A stretch of DNA of 64,000 nucleotides from Streptomyces spiroverticillatus (GCA_014650415.1 BMUX01000001.1:1-64000); one strand, 5' to 3'. Counted from the stretch's first letter, positions 51,132 to 59,187 are shown. The notes: generated by a model from the letters alone, not told the origin. A program made the numbers and translations.

Positions 51132-51186
51132 AACGAGCGTTGTCAGACTCCACCGACCATAGCGGCCGGGTCTGACAACGCCCGTT
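51132..51186. terminator. Long inverted repeat between Clp-N and DUF1963-like genes
   Basis: Arms AACGAGCGTTGTCAGAC (51132-51148) and GTCTGACAACGCCCGTT (51170-51186), one mismatch in 17, loop of 21 nt, 19 nt downstream of the Clp-N stop. It may terminate that gene, but the same DNA contains the promoter of the next gene. Confidence 0.6.
51156..51178 (-). promoter_or_regulatory. RecA-NDp / PafBC-type promoter motif
   Basis: On the minus strand TTGTCAGAC, 8 nt, then TATGGT. This fits the LexA-independent damage promoter motif of Actinobacteria (TTGTCRGTG-N8-TAnnnT) except two bases in the GTG part. It lies about 50 nt before the DUF1963-like start. Confidence 0.65.
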
Positions 51187-51205
51187 CCGAGCAAGAGGGG
51201 TGGGG

Positions 51206-51793
51206 CTACTTCCCGTCCCCGAACATCACCCGCTCGACCTCCCCGTACCCCGCCCCGAAGTCCGTCAGGACCTCCGAGACGACGCCCGGCCGCACCGCCA
51301 GCGCCAGCAGCAGGTGTTCCTCGCCGATGTACTTGTCGCCCCGGCCCAGTGCCACCTTCAGCGACTGCTCCAGCGTCTTCTTCGCGCCCGCCGTGAACGG
51401 CCGGTGGTCCAGCAGCGCCCGCCTGCGCCGCCCCCGGGCGCGACCGGCGGGCTCCGGCTCCGCGGCCCCCGCCCCCAGCGCACCCGGCCCGTGCGCCTCC
51501 TCGACCCTGCGGACGATGGCGTCGACGTCGATCCCGAGGTCGGCGAGGGCGTCGGTCTCGGACTTAGAGAGGCCGCCCCGGCGGCGGGCGTCCGCCAGCG
51601 CGGACTCGACCTCCGCGCGCCGGTCGCGCACACCGAGCGCTGTGAAGGCGAAGTAGGCGCGGCCCTCCGCCTGGTCGAGGAGGGCGAGGAGCAGATGCTC
51701 CTCGGTGATCTCGGGGTGGTCGAGCCGCTCGGCCTGGGCGACCGCGCCGGTCACCGTCCGGCGGGCGCTCTCCGTGAACCGTTCGAACATCAT
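51206..51793 (-). CDS. Stand-alone Clp N-terminal domain protein
   Basis: A 195-aa protein with two Clp-N repeats: MFERFTESARRTVTGAVAQA...EEHLLLALL (residues 2-45) and FTAGAKKTLEQSLKVALGRG...EEHLLLALA (about 130-175), joined by an Ala/Arg-rich linker. It has no AAA+ module, so it cannot unfold proteins itself; such proteins may be adaptors or ClpC decoys. The ATG at 51793 overlaps the HTH stop (ATGA); the adjacent ATG at 51790 is equally possible. Confidence 0.88.
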   Translation of the reverse strand: MMFERFTESARRTVTGAVAQAERLDHPEITEEHLLLALLDQAEGRAYFAFTALGVRDRRAEVESALADARRRGGLSKSETDALADLGIDVDAIVRRVEEAHGPGALGAGAAEPEPAGRARGRRRRALLDHRPFTAGAKKTLEQSLKVALGRGDKYIGEEHLLLALAVRPGVVSEVLTDFGAGYGEVERVMFGDGK

Positions 51794-51999
51794 CGACCCC
51801 CATGCTTCTTGTGCACGGCCTGCTTGCTGACGCCCAGTTCGGCGGCGATCTCCTGCCACGACCAGCCCTGGTTGCGAGCACCCCGTACTTGTACGGCCTC
51901 CAACTGCTCCAGCAGTCGCCGGAGGGCGACCACGGCGTGCAGTCCGACCCTCGGGTCCTGGTCTCCCGCCCTGGCGGCGAGATCGGTTGCTTCGCTCAT
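51790..51999 (-). CDS. Small HTH protein coupled to the Clp-N protein
   Basis: A 69-aa protein with a C-terminal HTH (WSWQEIAAELGVSKQAVHKKH) after a helical N-terminus. It is a DNA-binding module without effector domain. No Shine-Dalgarno before the ATG at 51999, so it may be leaderless. It overlaps the Clp-N start, so the two are coupled. Two GTCAA/TTGAC palindromes lie at and upstream of the start, suggesting autoregulation. Confidence 0.85.
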   Translation of the reverse strand: MSEATDLAARAGDQDPRVGLHAVVALRRLLEQLEAVQVRGARNQGWSWQEIAAELGVSKQAVHKKHGGR

Positions 52000-52003
52000 G
52001 CTT

Positions 52004-52048
52004 GTCAATTTACGTTGACGAGTGGCGACCGTCAACCCCGGTTGACGG
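52004..52048. promoter_or_regulatory. Paired GTCAA/TTGAC palindromes upstream of the HTH gene
   Basis: Site 1: GTCAA-N5-GTTGAC at 52004-52019, 5 nt before the start codon. Site 2: CCGTCAACC-CC-GGTTGACGG at 52029-52048, a perfect 20-bp palindrome. Their centres are about 27 bp apart. Likely operators for the small HTH protein. Confidence 0.65.
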
Positions 52049-52227
52049 GTGGGTCGGTCGCCAGGCGGGCGTGCCGCTCCACGTCGTGGCGGACGTCGCC
52101 GTAGCGGAGCTTGCCGCGCTCCAGCCCCTCCACTGCAAAGCCGGCCCGCAGGGCCACGGCGCACGATGCGGGGTTGTTGGCGCGGTGCGGGGCCGCCTCC
52201 CCCTACCTACCCCTCTTCCCCCAGCCC

Positions 52228-52249
52228 CCTTGGGCGGCGGGGGCCGCCC
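52228..52249. repeat. Truncated copy of the GC-rich dispersed repeat
   Basis: Only the first 22 bp of the repeat (CCTTGGGCGGCGGGGGC and the adjoining complement) are present, 24 bp upstream of the full copy B. Confidence 0.6.
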
Positions 52250-52273
52250 GCCCCCCTTCCACCTCCCCCGCCC

Positions 52274-52403
52274 CCTTGGGCGGCGGGGGCCGCCCCCCCG
52301 GGGGCGGGACGGGCGGGCAAGGGGGCGGCCCGCCCGATCCGGGCCCACCCCGGTACCGGCCCCTGCCCGCACCTGGCACACCGGATGCGCGCAGCCCCAG
52401 GGC
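52274..52403. repeat. Dispersed GC-rich intergenic repeat, copy B
   Basis: About 130 bp in the same orientation as copy A at 39601-39727, sharing long blocks such as GGCAAGGGGGCGGCCCGCCC and CACCGGATGCGCGCAGCCCC. Differences are mainly 1-2 nt indels in G or C runs. Confidence 0.8.
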
Positions 52404-52521
52404 CCCACGGGGCGCCTCCCGGTACCGGGCACGTGAAGCCCCGGCCCGCTGGGCCAAGGAGGCCCCAGCCCCGCCCCTTCACCTAAAGCGCTCAGCCGCG
52501 CGGCTGGGTGGGTGGCTGGTC

Positions 52522-52620
52522 GCGCAGTTCCCCGCGCCCCTGGAAGGGGCGCGGCAATAGCGCGCCCGCGCGGCGGCAGTCGCACATCGGCACAGTCCCG
52601 CGCCCCTGAAGGGGCGCGGT
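52522..52620. repeat. Two Streptomyces-type hairpin repeats after the GH5 gene
   Basis: GCGCAGTTCCCCGCGCCCCT followed by its hairpin arm at 52522-52554 (10-bp stem, loop GGA), and a second, shorter version at 52594-52619 (10-bp stem, loop GA). This sequence is a very common intergenic repeat in streptomycetes and may terminate the GH5 transcript, which ends at 52688. Confidence 0.8.
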
Positions 52621-52687
52621 GGAGGGGCGGGCCCGTACAGAAAGGGTGCTCCCGCACGGCGCGGCGCAGCCCCCGCCCCCGACAGGG

Positions 52688-54109
52688 CTACCGCCCCTGC
52701 CGCACGGTCACCGTGACCCTCTCCCCCGGCACCCCGTACACCCGCACCCTCTCCCCGCGCCCCGCCGGAACCTCCCGCGTCCCCGTCCAGCCCCGGCCGC
52801 TCACCCGCACCCGCCAGCCCTCCGCGTGCGGCGGCACCGAGATCACCGTCTCCCCGCCGGCCCGCCAACTCCCCTCGTATGCAAGGGAGTACGTACCGTC
52901 CTCGTACGACGACGTCCACGCCCGCCCCGCCACACTGACCGCATACGGCGCCGCAGTCCGCTGCTTGTGGCCGCGCAGCTTGCCCGCCGCGTCCACCGCG
53001 CAGTAGCCGCCCCCGTAGCACCAGACGTAGCCCGCCCAGCCGGAGCTGTAGCGGTCGAAGGAGGCGAGGGCGTCGCGGTAGAAGGTGCCCATGTTGGGGC
53101 CGTCGTTGTTCAGGGGGCCCCACTCGCCGACGACGACCGGGACGCCGTACTGCTTCGGATACTGGGTGACGGCCGCCTCGTAGCGCTCGATCCACTGCTC
53201 CTTCGGGTCGTAGTCCGCGCCCGCCTCCATCGCGGTGTTGTAGAAGTGCGGGGCGTACACGACCTTGCGCTTGGGGTCCTTGATGGCGCCGAGGCCCGTC
53301 GGGACGCCCTCGCCGACGATCGGGGTCGGTTCGACGAACAGCCATTTGCTCCGGTCGACCGAACGGACTGCCGCAGCAAGGCGGTTGTGCATCGGGGTGA
53401 TCTGGTCGCGTTCGATGCGGCGGGCCGCCGTCGGGAGGTCCTCGCCCTCCTTCAGTTCACCCATCGGCTCGTTGAGGAAGTCGTAGCCGAAGACGGCGGG
53501 GTGGTCCCCGAAGCGGTCGGCGAGCAGGCGCCAGACCTTGGCCTGGGCCTGCTGGAGGTCCTTGTCCTCGTAGAGGTGGGTGAAGGCGCGCTGCACGGCG
53601 GGCTGGAAGTACTCGGAGAACCAGTCGTCGGGGTTGGGGGTGAAGGGGAGGCCGTCGGTGCGGGTCGCCCACTCCGGGATGCCCCGGTGGCCGAAGGCAG
53701 GGCCGAAGACGTCCTGGTGGCCGTCGAGGAGGACCTTGATGTTGTATTTGTGGGCCCAGGCAAGAATGCGGTCGATCTTGCGGAGGTAGGACTCGCTGTA
53801 GCGGCCGCGCACCGCCTCGATGTCGTCCCAATAGACCAGCAGACGGGCGAAGTTGAAGCCCTGCGCGCTCATGTCGCGGAAGTGCTTCTCGGTGATGAGG
53901 GTGAGGGCCTTCTCGCCCCGGTTGGTCTTGTCCTCGACGTTCCAGCCGCGCAGGGTGAGGGTGCGGCCCTGATCGTCGGTGAGCTTGGGAATCGCGGGCG
54001 AGGGCTTCGGCTCCGCCGCGTGGGCGGCGGTGGGGCCGGCCAGCAGGGCCGCGCAGCTCACTCCGACAAGCGCGAATCTTCCGTACGTACTGCTGCTGCT
54101 GCTGCGCAT
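52688..54109 (-). CDS. Secreted GH5 endoglycoceramidase-like glycosidase
   Basis: A 473-aa exported enzyme: signal peptide (ends TAAHAA, about residue 32), GH5 TIM barrel with LRGWNVEDKTNRG, the acid/base Glu in DFLNEPM, the nucleophile Glu in VVGEWGP, and a C-terminal beta-sandwich of about 90 residues. The early strand LLDGHQDVF and DIEAVRGRYSESYL resemble endoglycoceramidases, which release glycans from glycolipids, more than cellulases. GAGGAG precedes the ATG at 54109. Substrate specificity remains inference. Confidence 0.88.
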   Translation of the reverse strand: MRSSSSSTYGRFALVGVSCAALLAGPTAAHAAEPKPSPAIPKLTDDQGRTLTLRGWNVEDKTNRGEKALTLITEKHFRDMSAQGFNFARLLVYWDDIEAVRGRYSESYLRKIDRILAWAHKYNIKVLLDGHQDVFGPAFGHRGIPEWATRTDGLPFTPNPDDWFSEYFQPAVQRAFTHLYEDKDLQQAQAKVWRLLADRFGDHPAVFGYDFLNEPMGELKEGEDLPTAARRIERDQITPMHNRLAAAVRSVDRSKWLFVEPTPIVGEGVPTGLGAIKDPKRKVVYAPHFYNTAMEAGADYDPKEQWIERYEAAVTQYPKQYGVPVVVGEWGPLNNDGPNMGTFYRDALASFDRYSSGWAGYVWCYGGGYCAVDAAGKLRGHKQRTAAPYAVSVAGRAWTSSYEDGTYSLAYEGSWRAGGETVISVPPHAEGWRVRVSGRGWTGTREVPAGRGERVRVYGVPGERVTVTVRQGR

Positions 54110-54191
54110 GGGGGCACTCCTCGGCCGTCCGGCATCGCAAGTCAGATGACGCAGATGATGCCGGTGATCCAAACAGTGCCCCCCGCGTCTC

Positions 54192-55157
54192 TCAAGACCC
54201 GGTGAGCACAATCTTCCCGAAGAGCTCGCCGCCGGCCATCCGCTCGAAGCCCTCGCGGGCCCGGTCGAGGGGGAGGACCTGGTCGATCACGGGGCGTACG
54301 CCCGTCGCCGCGCAGAAGTTGAGGAGGTCTTCGAGTTCGTCCTTCGAGCCCATCGTCGAGCCGACCACCTTCAGCTCCAGGAAGAAGATGCGGTTCAGCT
54401 CGGCGTTGGAGGGGGCCTGGCCGCTGGTCGCGCCGGAGATGACCAGGGTGCCGCCCGGGCGGAGGGACTTGACGGAGTGCGACCAGGTGGCGGCGCCGAC
54501 CGTCTCGATCACGGCGTCGACGCGCTGGGGCAGCCGCGCGCCCGGCTCGAAGGCGTCCACCGCGCCCAGTTCGACGGCCCGCTTCCGCTTGGCCTCGTCG
54601 CGGCTGGTGGCGTACATCCGCAGGCCGGCCGCCTTTCCGAGGACGATCGCGGCGGTCGCGACGCCGCCGCCCGCGCCCTGTACGAGGACCGCGTCGCCGG
54701 GGCGGACACCCGCGTTGGTGAAGAGCATGCGGTACGCGGTCAGCCACGCGGTGGGGAGGCAGGCGGCCTCCTCGAAGCTGATGCCCGGCGGCTTCGGCAG
54801 GACGTTCCAGATGGGTACGGTGACGCGTTCGGCGAAGGTGCCCTGGTACTTCTCGGTGAGGATCGAGCGCTTCTCGTACGGTCCGACGCCGTGGCCGCTC
54901 TCGCCGATGACGGAGTGCAGGACGACCTCGTTGCCGTCCGCGTCGATTCCGGCGGCGTCGCAGCCGAGGATCATCGGGAAGGCGTCCTCGGTGATGCCGA
55001 CCCCGCGCAGGGACCACAGGTCGTGGTGGTTGAGGCTCGCGGCCTTCACCGTCACGGTGGTCCACCCGGGGCGGACTTCGGGCTCCGGGCGCTCCCCCAG
55101 TTCAAGGCCGTTGAGGGGCTGGTCGCGGTCGATGCGGGCTGCGTATGCGGCGAACAT
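54192..55157 (-). CDS. MDR-superfamily zinc-type alcohol dehydrogenase / quinone oxidoreductase
   Basis: A 321-aa medium-chain reductase: N-terminal catalytic domain (VKAASLNHHDLWSLRG, ILGCDAAG) and Rossmann domain with GAGGGVATAA near residue 168. No structural-zinc cysteine cluster is seen, so the quinone-oxidoreductase-like branch is likely. It lies between the GH5 and kinase genes on the same strand; from memory its ortholog adjoins malic enzyme in S. coelicolor. The ATG at 55157 is supported by homology length only. Confidence 0.9.
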   Translation of the reverse strand: MFAAYAARIDRDQPLNGLELGERPEPEVRPGWTTVTVKAASLNHHDLWSLRGVGITEDAFPMILGCDAAGIDADGNEVVLHSVIGESGHGVGPYEKRSILTEKYQGTFAERVTVPIWNVLPKPPGISFEEAACLPTAWLTAYRMLFTNAGVRPGDAVLVQGAGGGVATAAIVLGKAAGLRMYATSRDEAKRKRAVELGAVDAFEPGARLPQRVDAVIETVGAATWSHSVKSLRPGGTLVISGATSGQAPSNAELNRIFFLELKVVGSTMGSKDELEDLLNFCAATGVRPVIDQVLPLDRAREGFERMAGGELFGKIVLTGS

Positions 55158-55280
55158 GCGCCGACGATAGGCCGTGCGGGGCGTGGGGCGGAACAGCTCC
55201 CGGGTGTGACCCGCACCGCGTCGCCGCCCGGGCGGGCGTCCGGGGTGGGCTTCCCGGGCGGGTCTCCGCAGCCCCCGGGG

Positions 55281-57116
55281 TCAGACCGCCAGGGTCTGCC
55301 AGCCCCGGGTGATCTCGGCGCGGATGTCCGCAGGGCCCCGGTCCGCCGTGAGGAGCGTGACCAGGGCCGTCCCGTCCGCCGGGCGGGCGGCGGGGTCCGG
55401 GGCGAGGGCCCGGGTGACGGCCTCCGCCAGGGCCGGGTCCAGGGCACGTACGGCGGCGAGCGCGTCCGGTGCCGGGCCCGTGTCCACGATGCGGCGGATC
55501 ACCGCGCCGGTGCTGGTGGCCTGGAAGGGGCTCGCGCCGTGCGCGGCGCAGACCACGCAGCAGGCCCAGGCCCAGATGTCGGCCGCCGTGCCGACCGGTT
55601 CGTCGCTGAATTGTTCCGGGGCCATGTAGGTCAGGGTTCCCGGGCCTCCGCCCGTGCGGGTCAGGCGGGTGCCGTCGACGAGGGCTGCGATGCCGAAGTC
55701 GAGGAGGCGGGGGCCTGCGGTGGTCAGCATGATGTTGGCGGGTTTCAGGTCGCGGTGGACCAGGCCGAGCTTGTGCACGCCCGAGAGGGCCGCCGCCAGG
55801 GCGAGGGCCAGTGCGCGCAGGGCTTCGGGGGTGCGGATCGGGCCCTGGTCGCGGAGGTGGGTGTCGAGGGGGCGGCCGTCGAGCAACTCCATGGCCAGGT
55901 ACGGGCGTCCGGAATCCACTCCCGCGTCCAGGACGCGAGCCGTGTACGCACCCGGCACCATCGCCAGCACCTCCGACTCCCGCTCGAACCGCTTCAACAG
56001 CTCGGGGTGGTCCAGGAGTTCGGGGTGGATCGTCTTGAGCGCGACCTGCGTCGCGGAGCCCTCGCGCCGGGCGAGGTAGACCGTACCCATGCCGCCGGAA
56101 CCGATCCGGCCCAGCAGGTGGTAACCGGCGATCGTGCGGGGTTCGTTGGGGTGGAGTTCCTGGTACGAGACGGACGACTGCACCGGCGCCGCGTACGGGG
56201 AGGCCTGCGCCGGTACGGGCGCGGACGGAGCCTGCGCCGGTACGGGCGCGGGCGGGGTCTGTGCCGGTACGGGCGCGGGCGGGGTCTGTGCCGGTACGGG
56301 CGCGGGCGGGGTCTGTGCCGGTACGGGCGCGGGCGGGGTCTGTGCCGGTACGTGGCCGGGCACGGGCGGCGTCGGACCGTACGCGGCAGCGGTCGGCGCG
56401 TACGCAGAAGCGGTCGGCGCGTACGGGGAAGGCGCTCCCGGCCCTCCCAGCCCTCCGGGCGCTCCCTGCCCTCCCGGCGCACCGGGGCCCACGGGGCTCA
56501 CACCAGCGGCCGGCGCCCTCAGCGCCCGCCTGCTGACCAGCGCCGCCACGATCTGGCACACCAGCGCCGCCACCACCAACCCGAACGGCGCGAACAGCCC
56601 GATCAGCAGGCGCAGCAGCAGGGACAGCGCCAAGCGCGGACCGACCGCGCGCAAGCCCCGCACCTGCCCGTCCGGGGCCGGTACCCCGACCATCCGCAGG
56701 TTGCGCTGGGTCAGGAACCACAGCAGCAGCCAGAGCAGCAGCACCGGTCCGGCGACGCTGAAGAACGCGATGCGCGCGGGTACGACCGCCAGGCGGTAAG
56801 CCCTCTGGAGTTCGTCGACGTCCGGCATCTCGATCGCGCTCACCAGCACCTCGAAGCCCGGCACGCTCCGCGTGCCCAGCCACACCGTCAGGGCGACCGC
56901 GCAGAGGAGGCCCAGCAGCAGGTCCGCTCCCACGTACACCGGCGGCGCCCAGAGCTTCGCCCGGCCCGCCCGGATCTCCGGCTCCTGCGCCCGCACCTCG
57001 CGCTGGAGCCGGATCAGCAGCTTCAGGGAGGCCAGCCGTACCGCCAGTGCGGGTATCGCCACCCCGGCGAGCCCCCAGGCCAGCGACACTCCGGCCGCGT
57101 CGAACGACTCCGCCAT
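55281..57116 (-). CDS. Membrane Ser/Thr protein kinase with N-terminal TM domain and C-terminal kinase
   Basis: A 611-aa protein. Residues 1-200 contain four to five TM helices (11-33, 61-81, 114-136, 161-193), possibly DUF4328-like. A Gly/Pro/Ala linker (about 200-315) carries APVPAQTPP repeats. The kinase domain spans 330-600: glycine loop GRIGSGGMGTV, Lys361, HRDLKPAN (Asp456), DFG at 473, APE in YMAPEQ. Usual bacterial kinases have the reverse order (kinase-TM-sensor). GGGGGAAG precedes the ATG at 57116. Confidence 0.92.
   Translation of the reverse strand: MAESFDAAGVSLAWGLAGVAIPALAVRLASLKLLIRLQREVRAQEPEIRAGRAKLWAPPVYVGADLLLGLLCAVALTVWLGTRSVPGFEVLVSAIEMPDVDELQRAYRLAVVPARIAFFSVAGPVLLLWLLLWFLTQRNLRMVGVPAPDGQVRGLRAVGPRLALSLLLRLLIGLFAPFGLVVAALVCQIVAALVSRRALRAPAAGVSPVGPGAPGGQGAPGGLGGPGAPSPYAPTASAYAPTAAAYGPTPPVPGHVPAQTPPAPVPAQTPPAPVPAQTPPAPVPAQTPPAPVPAQAPSAPVPAQASPYAAPVQSSVSYQELHPNEPRTIAGYHLLGRIGSGGMGTVYLARREGSATQVALKTIHPELLDHPELLKRFERESEVLAMVPGAYTARVLDAGVDSGRPYLAMELLDGRPLDTHLRDQGPIRTPEALRALALALAAALSGVHKLGLVHRDLKPANIMLTTAGPRLLDFGIAALVDGTRLTRTGGGPGTLTYMAPEQFSDEPVGTAADIWAWACCVVCAAHGASPFQATSTGAVIRRIVDTGPAPDALAAVRALDPALAEAVTRALAPDPAARPADGTALVTLLTADRGPADIRAEITRGWQTLAV
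56234..56341. repeat. Tandem 27-bp repeats in the kinase linker
   Basis: Four near-identical 27-bp units in a row (56234-56260, 56261-56287, 56288-56314, 56315-56341; the first differs by one base), each encoding a nine-residue APVPAQTPP step, with two degenerate units beside them. Likely variable in number between strains. Confidence 0.9.
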
Positions 57117-57221
57117 GCTTCCCCCGTGTCTCGTGCGAGCGCCCGTCGGCCGGGCAGACACGGAGTATAGGTGCGGCCCCACCTCGCCCGGGGGACCCAA
57201 GTCCCTTGCCCCGCAAGCGAA

Positions 57222-57271
57222 TACGGGCCGCGCCCGTGCCCCCCGCACTGGGGACACGGGCGCGGCCCGTA
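57222..57271 (-). terminator. Malic enzyme terminator
   Basis: Perfect 17-bp inverted repeat (TACGGGCCGCGCCCGTG and complement) with a 16-nt loop, starting 26 nt downstream of the malic enzyme stop. It separates that gene from the kinase gene on the same strand. Confidence 0.88.
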
Positions 57272-57296
57272 CACGTACAGCAGACGAGGCGAGCGG

Positions 57297-58502
57297 CTAG
57301 CGGCGTGCCACGCCCTCCGCGCGGGCGGCGGCGGCGACGGCGGCCGTGACCGCCGGGGCGACGCGCTCGTCGAACGGGGAGGGGATGACGTAGTCGGCGG
57401 CGAGCTTGTCGCCCACGACGTCGGCCAGCGCGTTCGCGGCGGCGATCTTCATGCCCTCGGTGATGGTCGTCGCGCGCACCTGGAGGGCGCCCGCGAAGAT
57501 GCCCGGGAAGGCGAGGACGTTGTTGATCTGGTTCGGGTAGTCCGAGCGGCCCGTGGCCACGACCGCCGCGTACTTGTGCGCGATGTCGGGGTGGACCTCG
57601 GGGTTCGGGTTGGCCATGGCGAACACGCACGCGCCGGGCGCCATGGAGGCGACCGCGGGCTCCGGGACCGTACCGCCGGAGACGCCGATGAAGACGTCCG
57701 CGCCCGCGAGGGCGGACTCCAGGGAGCCGGAGAGGTTCGCCTTGTTGGTGAGCTCGGCCAGCTCGCGCTTGACCGGGGTGAGGTCGTCCCGGTCGCGGCT
57801 CACGATGCCCTTGCGGTCGGCGACCGCGACGTCGCCGAGGCCCGCTTCGAGGAGGAACTTCGCGATGGCCACACCGGCCGCGCCCGCGCCGGAGATGACC
57901 GCGCGCAGGTCGCCCAGCGAGCGGCCCGTGAGGCGGGCGGCGTTGCGCAGGGCGGCCAGCGTCACGATGGCCGTGCCGTGCTGGTCGTCGTGGAAGACCG
58001 GGATGTCGAGGGCTTCCTTGAGCCGGGCCTCGATCTCGAAGCAGCGCGGGGCTGAGATGTCTTCGAGGTTGACGCCGCCGAAGGACGGCGCGAGGCGGAT
58101 GACGGTGTCCACGATCTCGTCGACGCTCTTGGTCGCGAGCGCGATCGGGACGGCGTCGACGCCGCCGAACTGCTTGAAGAGGATGGCCTTCCCCTCCATG
58201 ACCGGGAGGGAGGCCTCCGGGCCGATGTCGCCGAGTCCGAGGACCGCCGTGCCGTCGGTGACGACGGCGACGACGTTCGACTTCCAGGTGTAGTCGTTGA
58301 CCAGGTCCGGCTGCTCGGCGATGGCGGTGCACACCTTGGCGACACCGGGCGTGTAAGCGAGGGACAGGTCGTCCTTGTCGCGCACGGGGACGGTGGCCTG
58401 CACGGCCATCTTTCCGCCCCGGTGGAGCGCGAAGGCCGGGTCGAAGGGCTCATCCAGCCCTGCGCCCGTGCCGGTCTCGGGATTGACGATCTCCGCTGCC
58501 AT
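57297..58502 (-). CDS. Malic enzyme (oxaloacetate-decarboxylating malate dehydrogenase)
   Basis: A 401-aa enzyme of the short bacterial type: catalytic Tyr in LAYTPGVA (about residue 54), metal-binding FHDDQHGTA near 155, Rossmann GAGAAGVAIAKF near 195, and VFAMANPNPEV. It converts malate to pyruvate and CO2 with NAD(P)+, linking the TCA cycle to pyruvate and NADPH. From memory the S. coelicolor ortholog (SCO5261) is NADP-dependent. AAGGGG lies rather far (11 nt) before the ATG at 58502. Confidence 0.94.
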   Translation of the reverse strand: MAAEIVNPETGTGAGLDEPFDPAFALHRGGKMAVQATVPVRDKDDLSLAYTPGVAKVCTAIAEQPDLVNDYTWKSNVVAVVTDGTAVLGLGDIGPEASLPVMEGKAILFKQFGGVDAVPIALATKSVDEIVDTVIRLAPSFGGVNLEDISAPRCFEIEARLKEALDIPVFHDDQHGTAIVTLAALRNAARLTGRSLGDLRAVISGAGAAGVAIAKFLLEAGLGDVAVADRKGIVSRDRDDLTPVKRELAELTNKANLSGSLESALAGADVFIGVSGGTVPEPAVASMAPGACVFAMANPNPEVHPDIAHKYAAVVATGRSDYPNQINNVLAFPGIFAGALQVRATTITEGMKIAAANALADVVGDKLAADYVIPSPFDERVAPAVTAAVAAAARAEGVARR

Positions 58503-59187
58503 TGTCTTTTGACCCCTTAAGTCTTCATCAGTTGAGGGTGGCCACTCCTGGTTGAGGAGGGGTGGGCGGGTCCGCGTTCGCGCCCTGTCAAGGGGGGTCG
58601 GTCCGCTCCGTCGAGAGCGGTCGGCCCCGCCCCGGCCAGGGGGAGGTGCGAACGCGCGGGCGCGCCGCACACGCGCCCTGGGCCCCGGATGAGGGGTGTA
58701 AACGTCCTTCTTACCGGACCGAACGCATCCGCGACGAGTCCGATTCCGGGTCGGAGGTCCCGCTGTGGCGGATTGCGAGCGGGACGCGAGGAGATCTGGG
58801 AGGACTCGTACGGCCATGTCGGACAAGTTCCGAGGAAGTCCAGGACATGTCGTGTTCTGTCGCGGTCTCGCGTCTTCTTTTGTGTCCGCATCGCGAGACT
58901 TGCCGCAGTTTCTCCGGCCGTGCGACCGATGCTCCGCAGAAGGTCCGGCCTTGAGGTACCGGCCTGTTGGGGTTCGGGGATCACCCGTTATCTGATTTTG
59001 ACATGACCGGCCCCCTTCATGACGGGGTCCGAATGGCAAGATGCCGACATCACACCTGGTCGCGTCCGGTCGTGCCACTCAGAGCCGCGTGCTCGACCGC
59101 CGCCGCCTGCCCGAATCGTCCGGGCACCAGGCGCCCGAGAAAGATCCGGGCGCCCGCACGCTGACCCTCATCTGCCGGAGGACCCTC
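58503..59187. other. 685-bp divergent gap between malic enzyme and ABC operon
   Basis: No gene is supported. It contains an inverted repeat GTCTCGCG (58865-58872) / CGCGAGAC (58892-58899) with a 19-nt spacer and a consensus -35 hexamer TTGACA at 58998-59003 with no clear -10 at normal spacing. An open frame starting ATG 58816 has poor third-position GC. The length suggests a long leader or unrecognised RNA element upstream of the substrate-binding protein. Confidence 0.5.

Larger units (their letters stand above)
52000..52687. other. Gene-free repeat-rich region
   Basis: These 688 bp contain the HTH promoter with palindromes, a partial and a full copy of the GC-rich dispersed repeat, and two copies of the GCGCAGTTCCCCGCGCC-type Streptomyces hairpin repeat. 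Open frames on both strands are low-complexity Gly/Arg/Pro and are not called. Confidence 0.7.

Noticed and set aside
52010..52657. Open frames in the repeat region
   Set aside because: Translations are Pro/Gly/Arg low complexity arising from the dispersed repeats, which also give similar peptides near 39600.
56234..56341. Regular 27-bp repeats resembling a CRISPR array
   Set aside because: Units are directly contiguous without unique spacers and translate in frame to a nine-residue linker; no cas genes.
58816..58995. Open frame in the malic enzyme / ABC gap
   Set aside because: Although GGGAGG lies upstream, codon composition is AT-tolerant at third positions and no motif appears.
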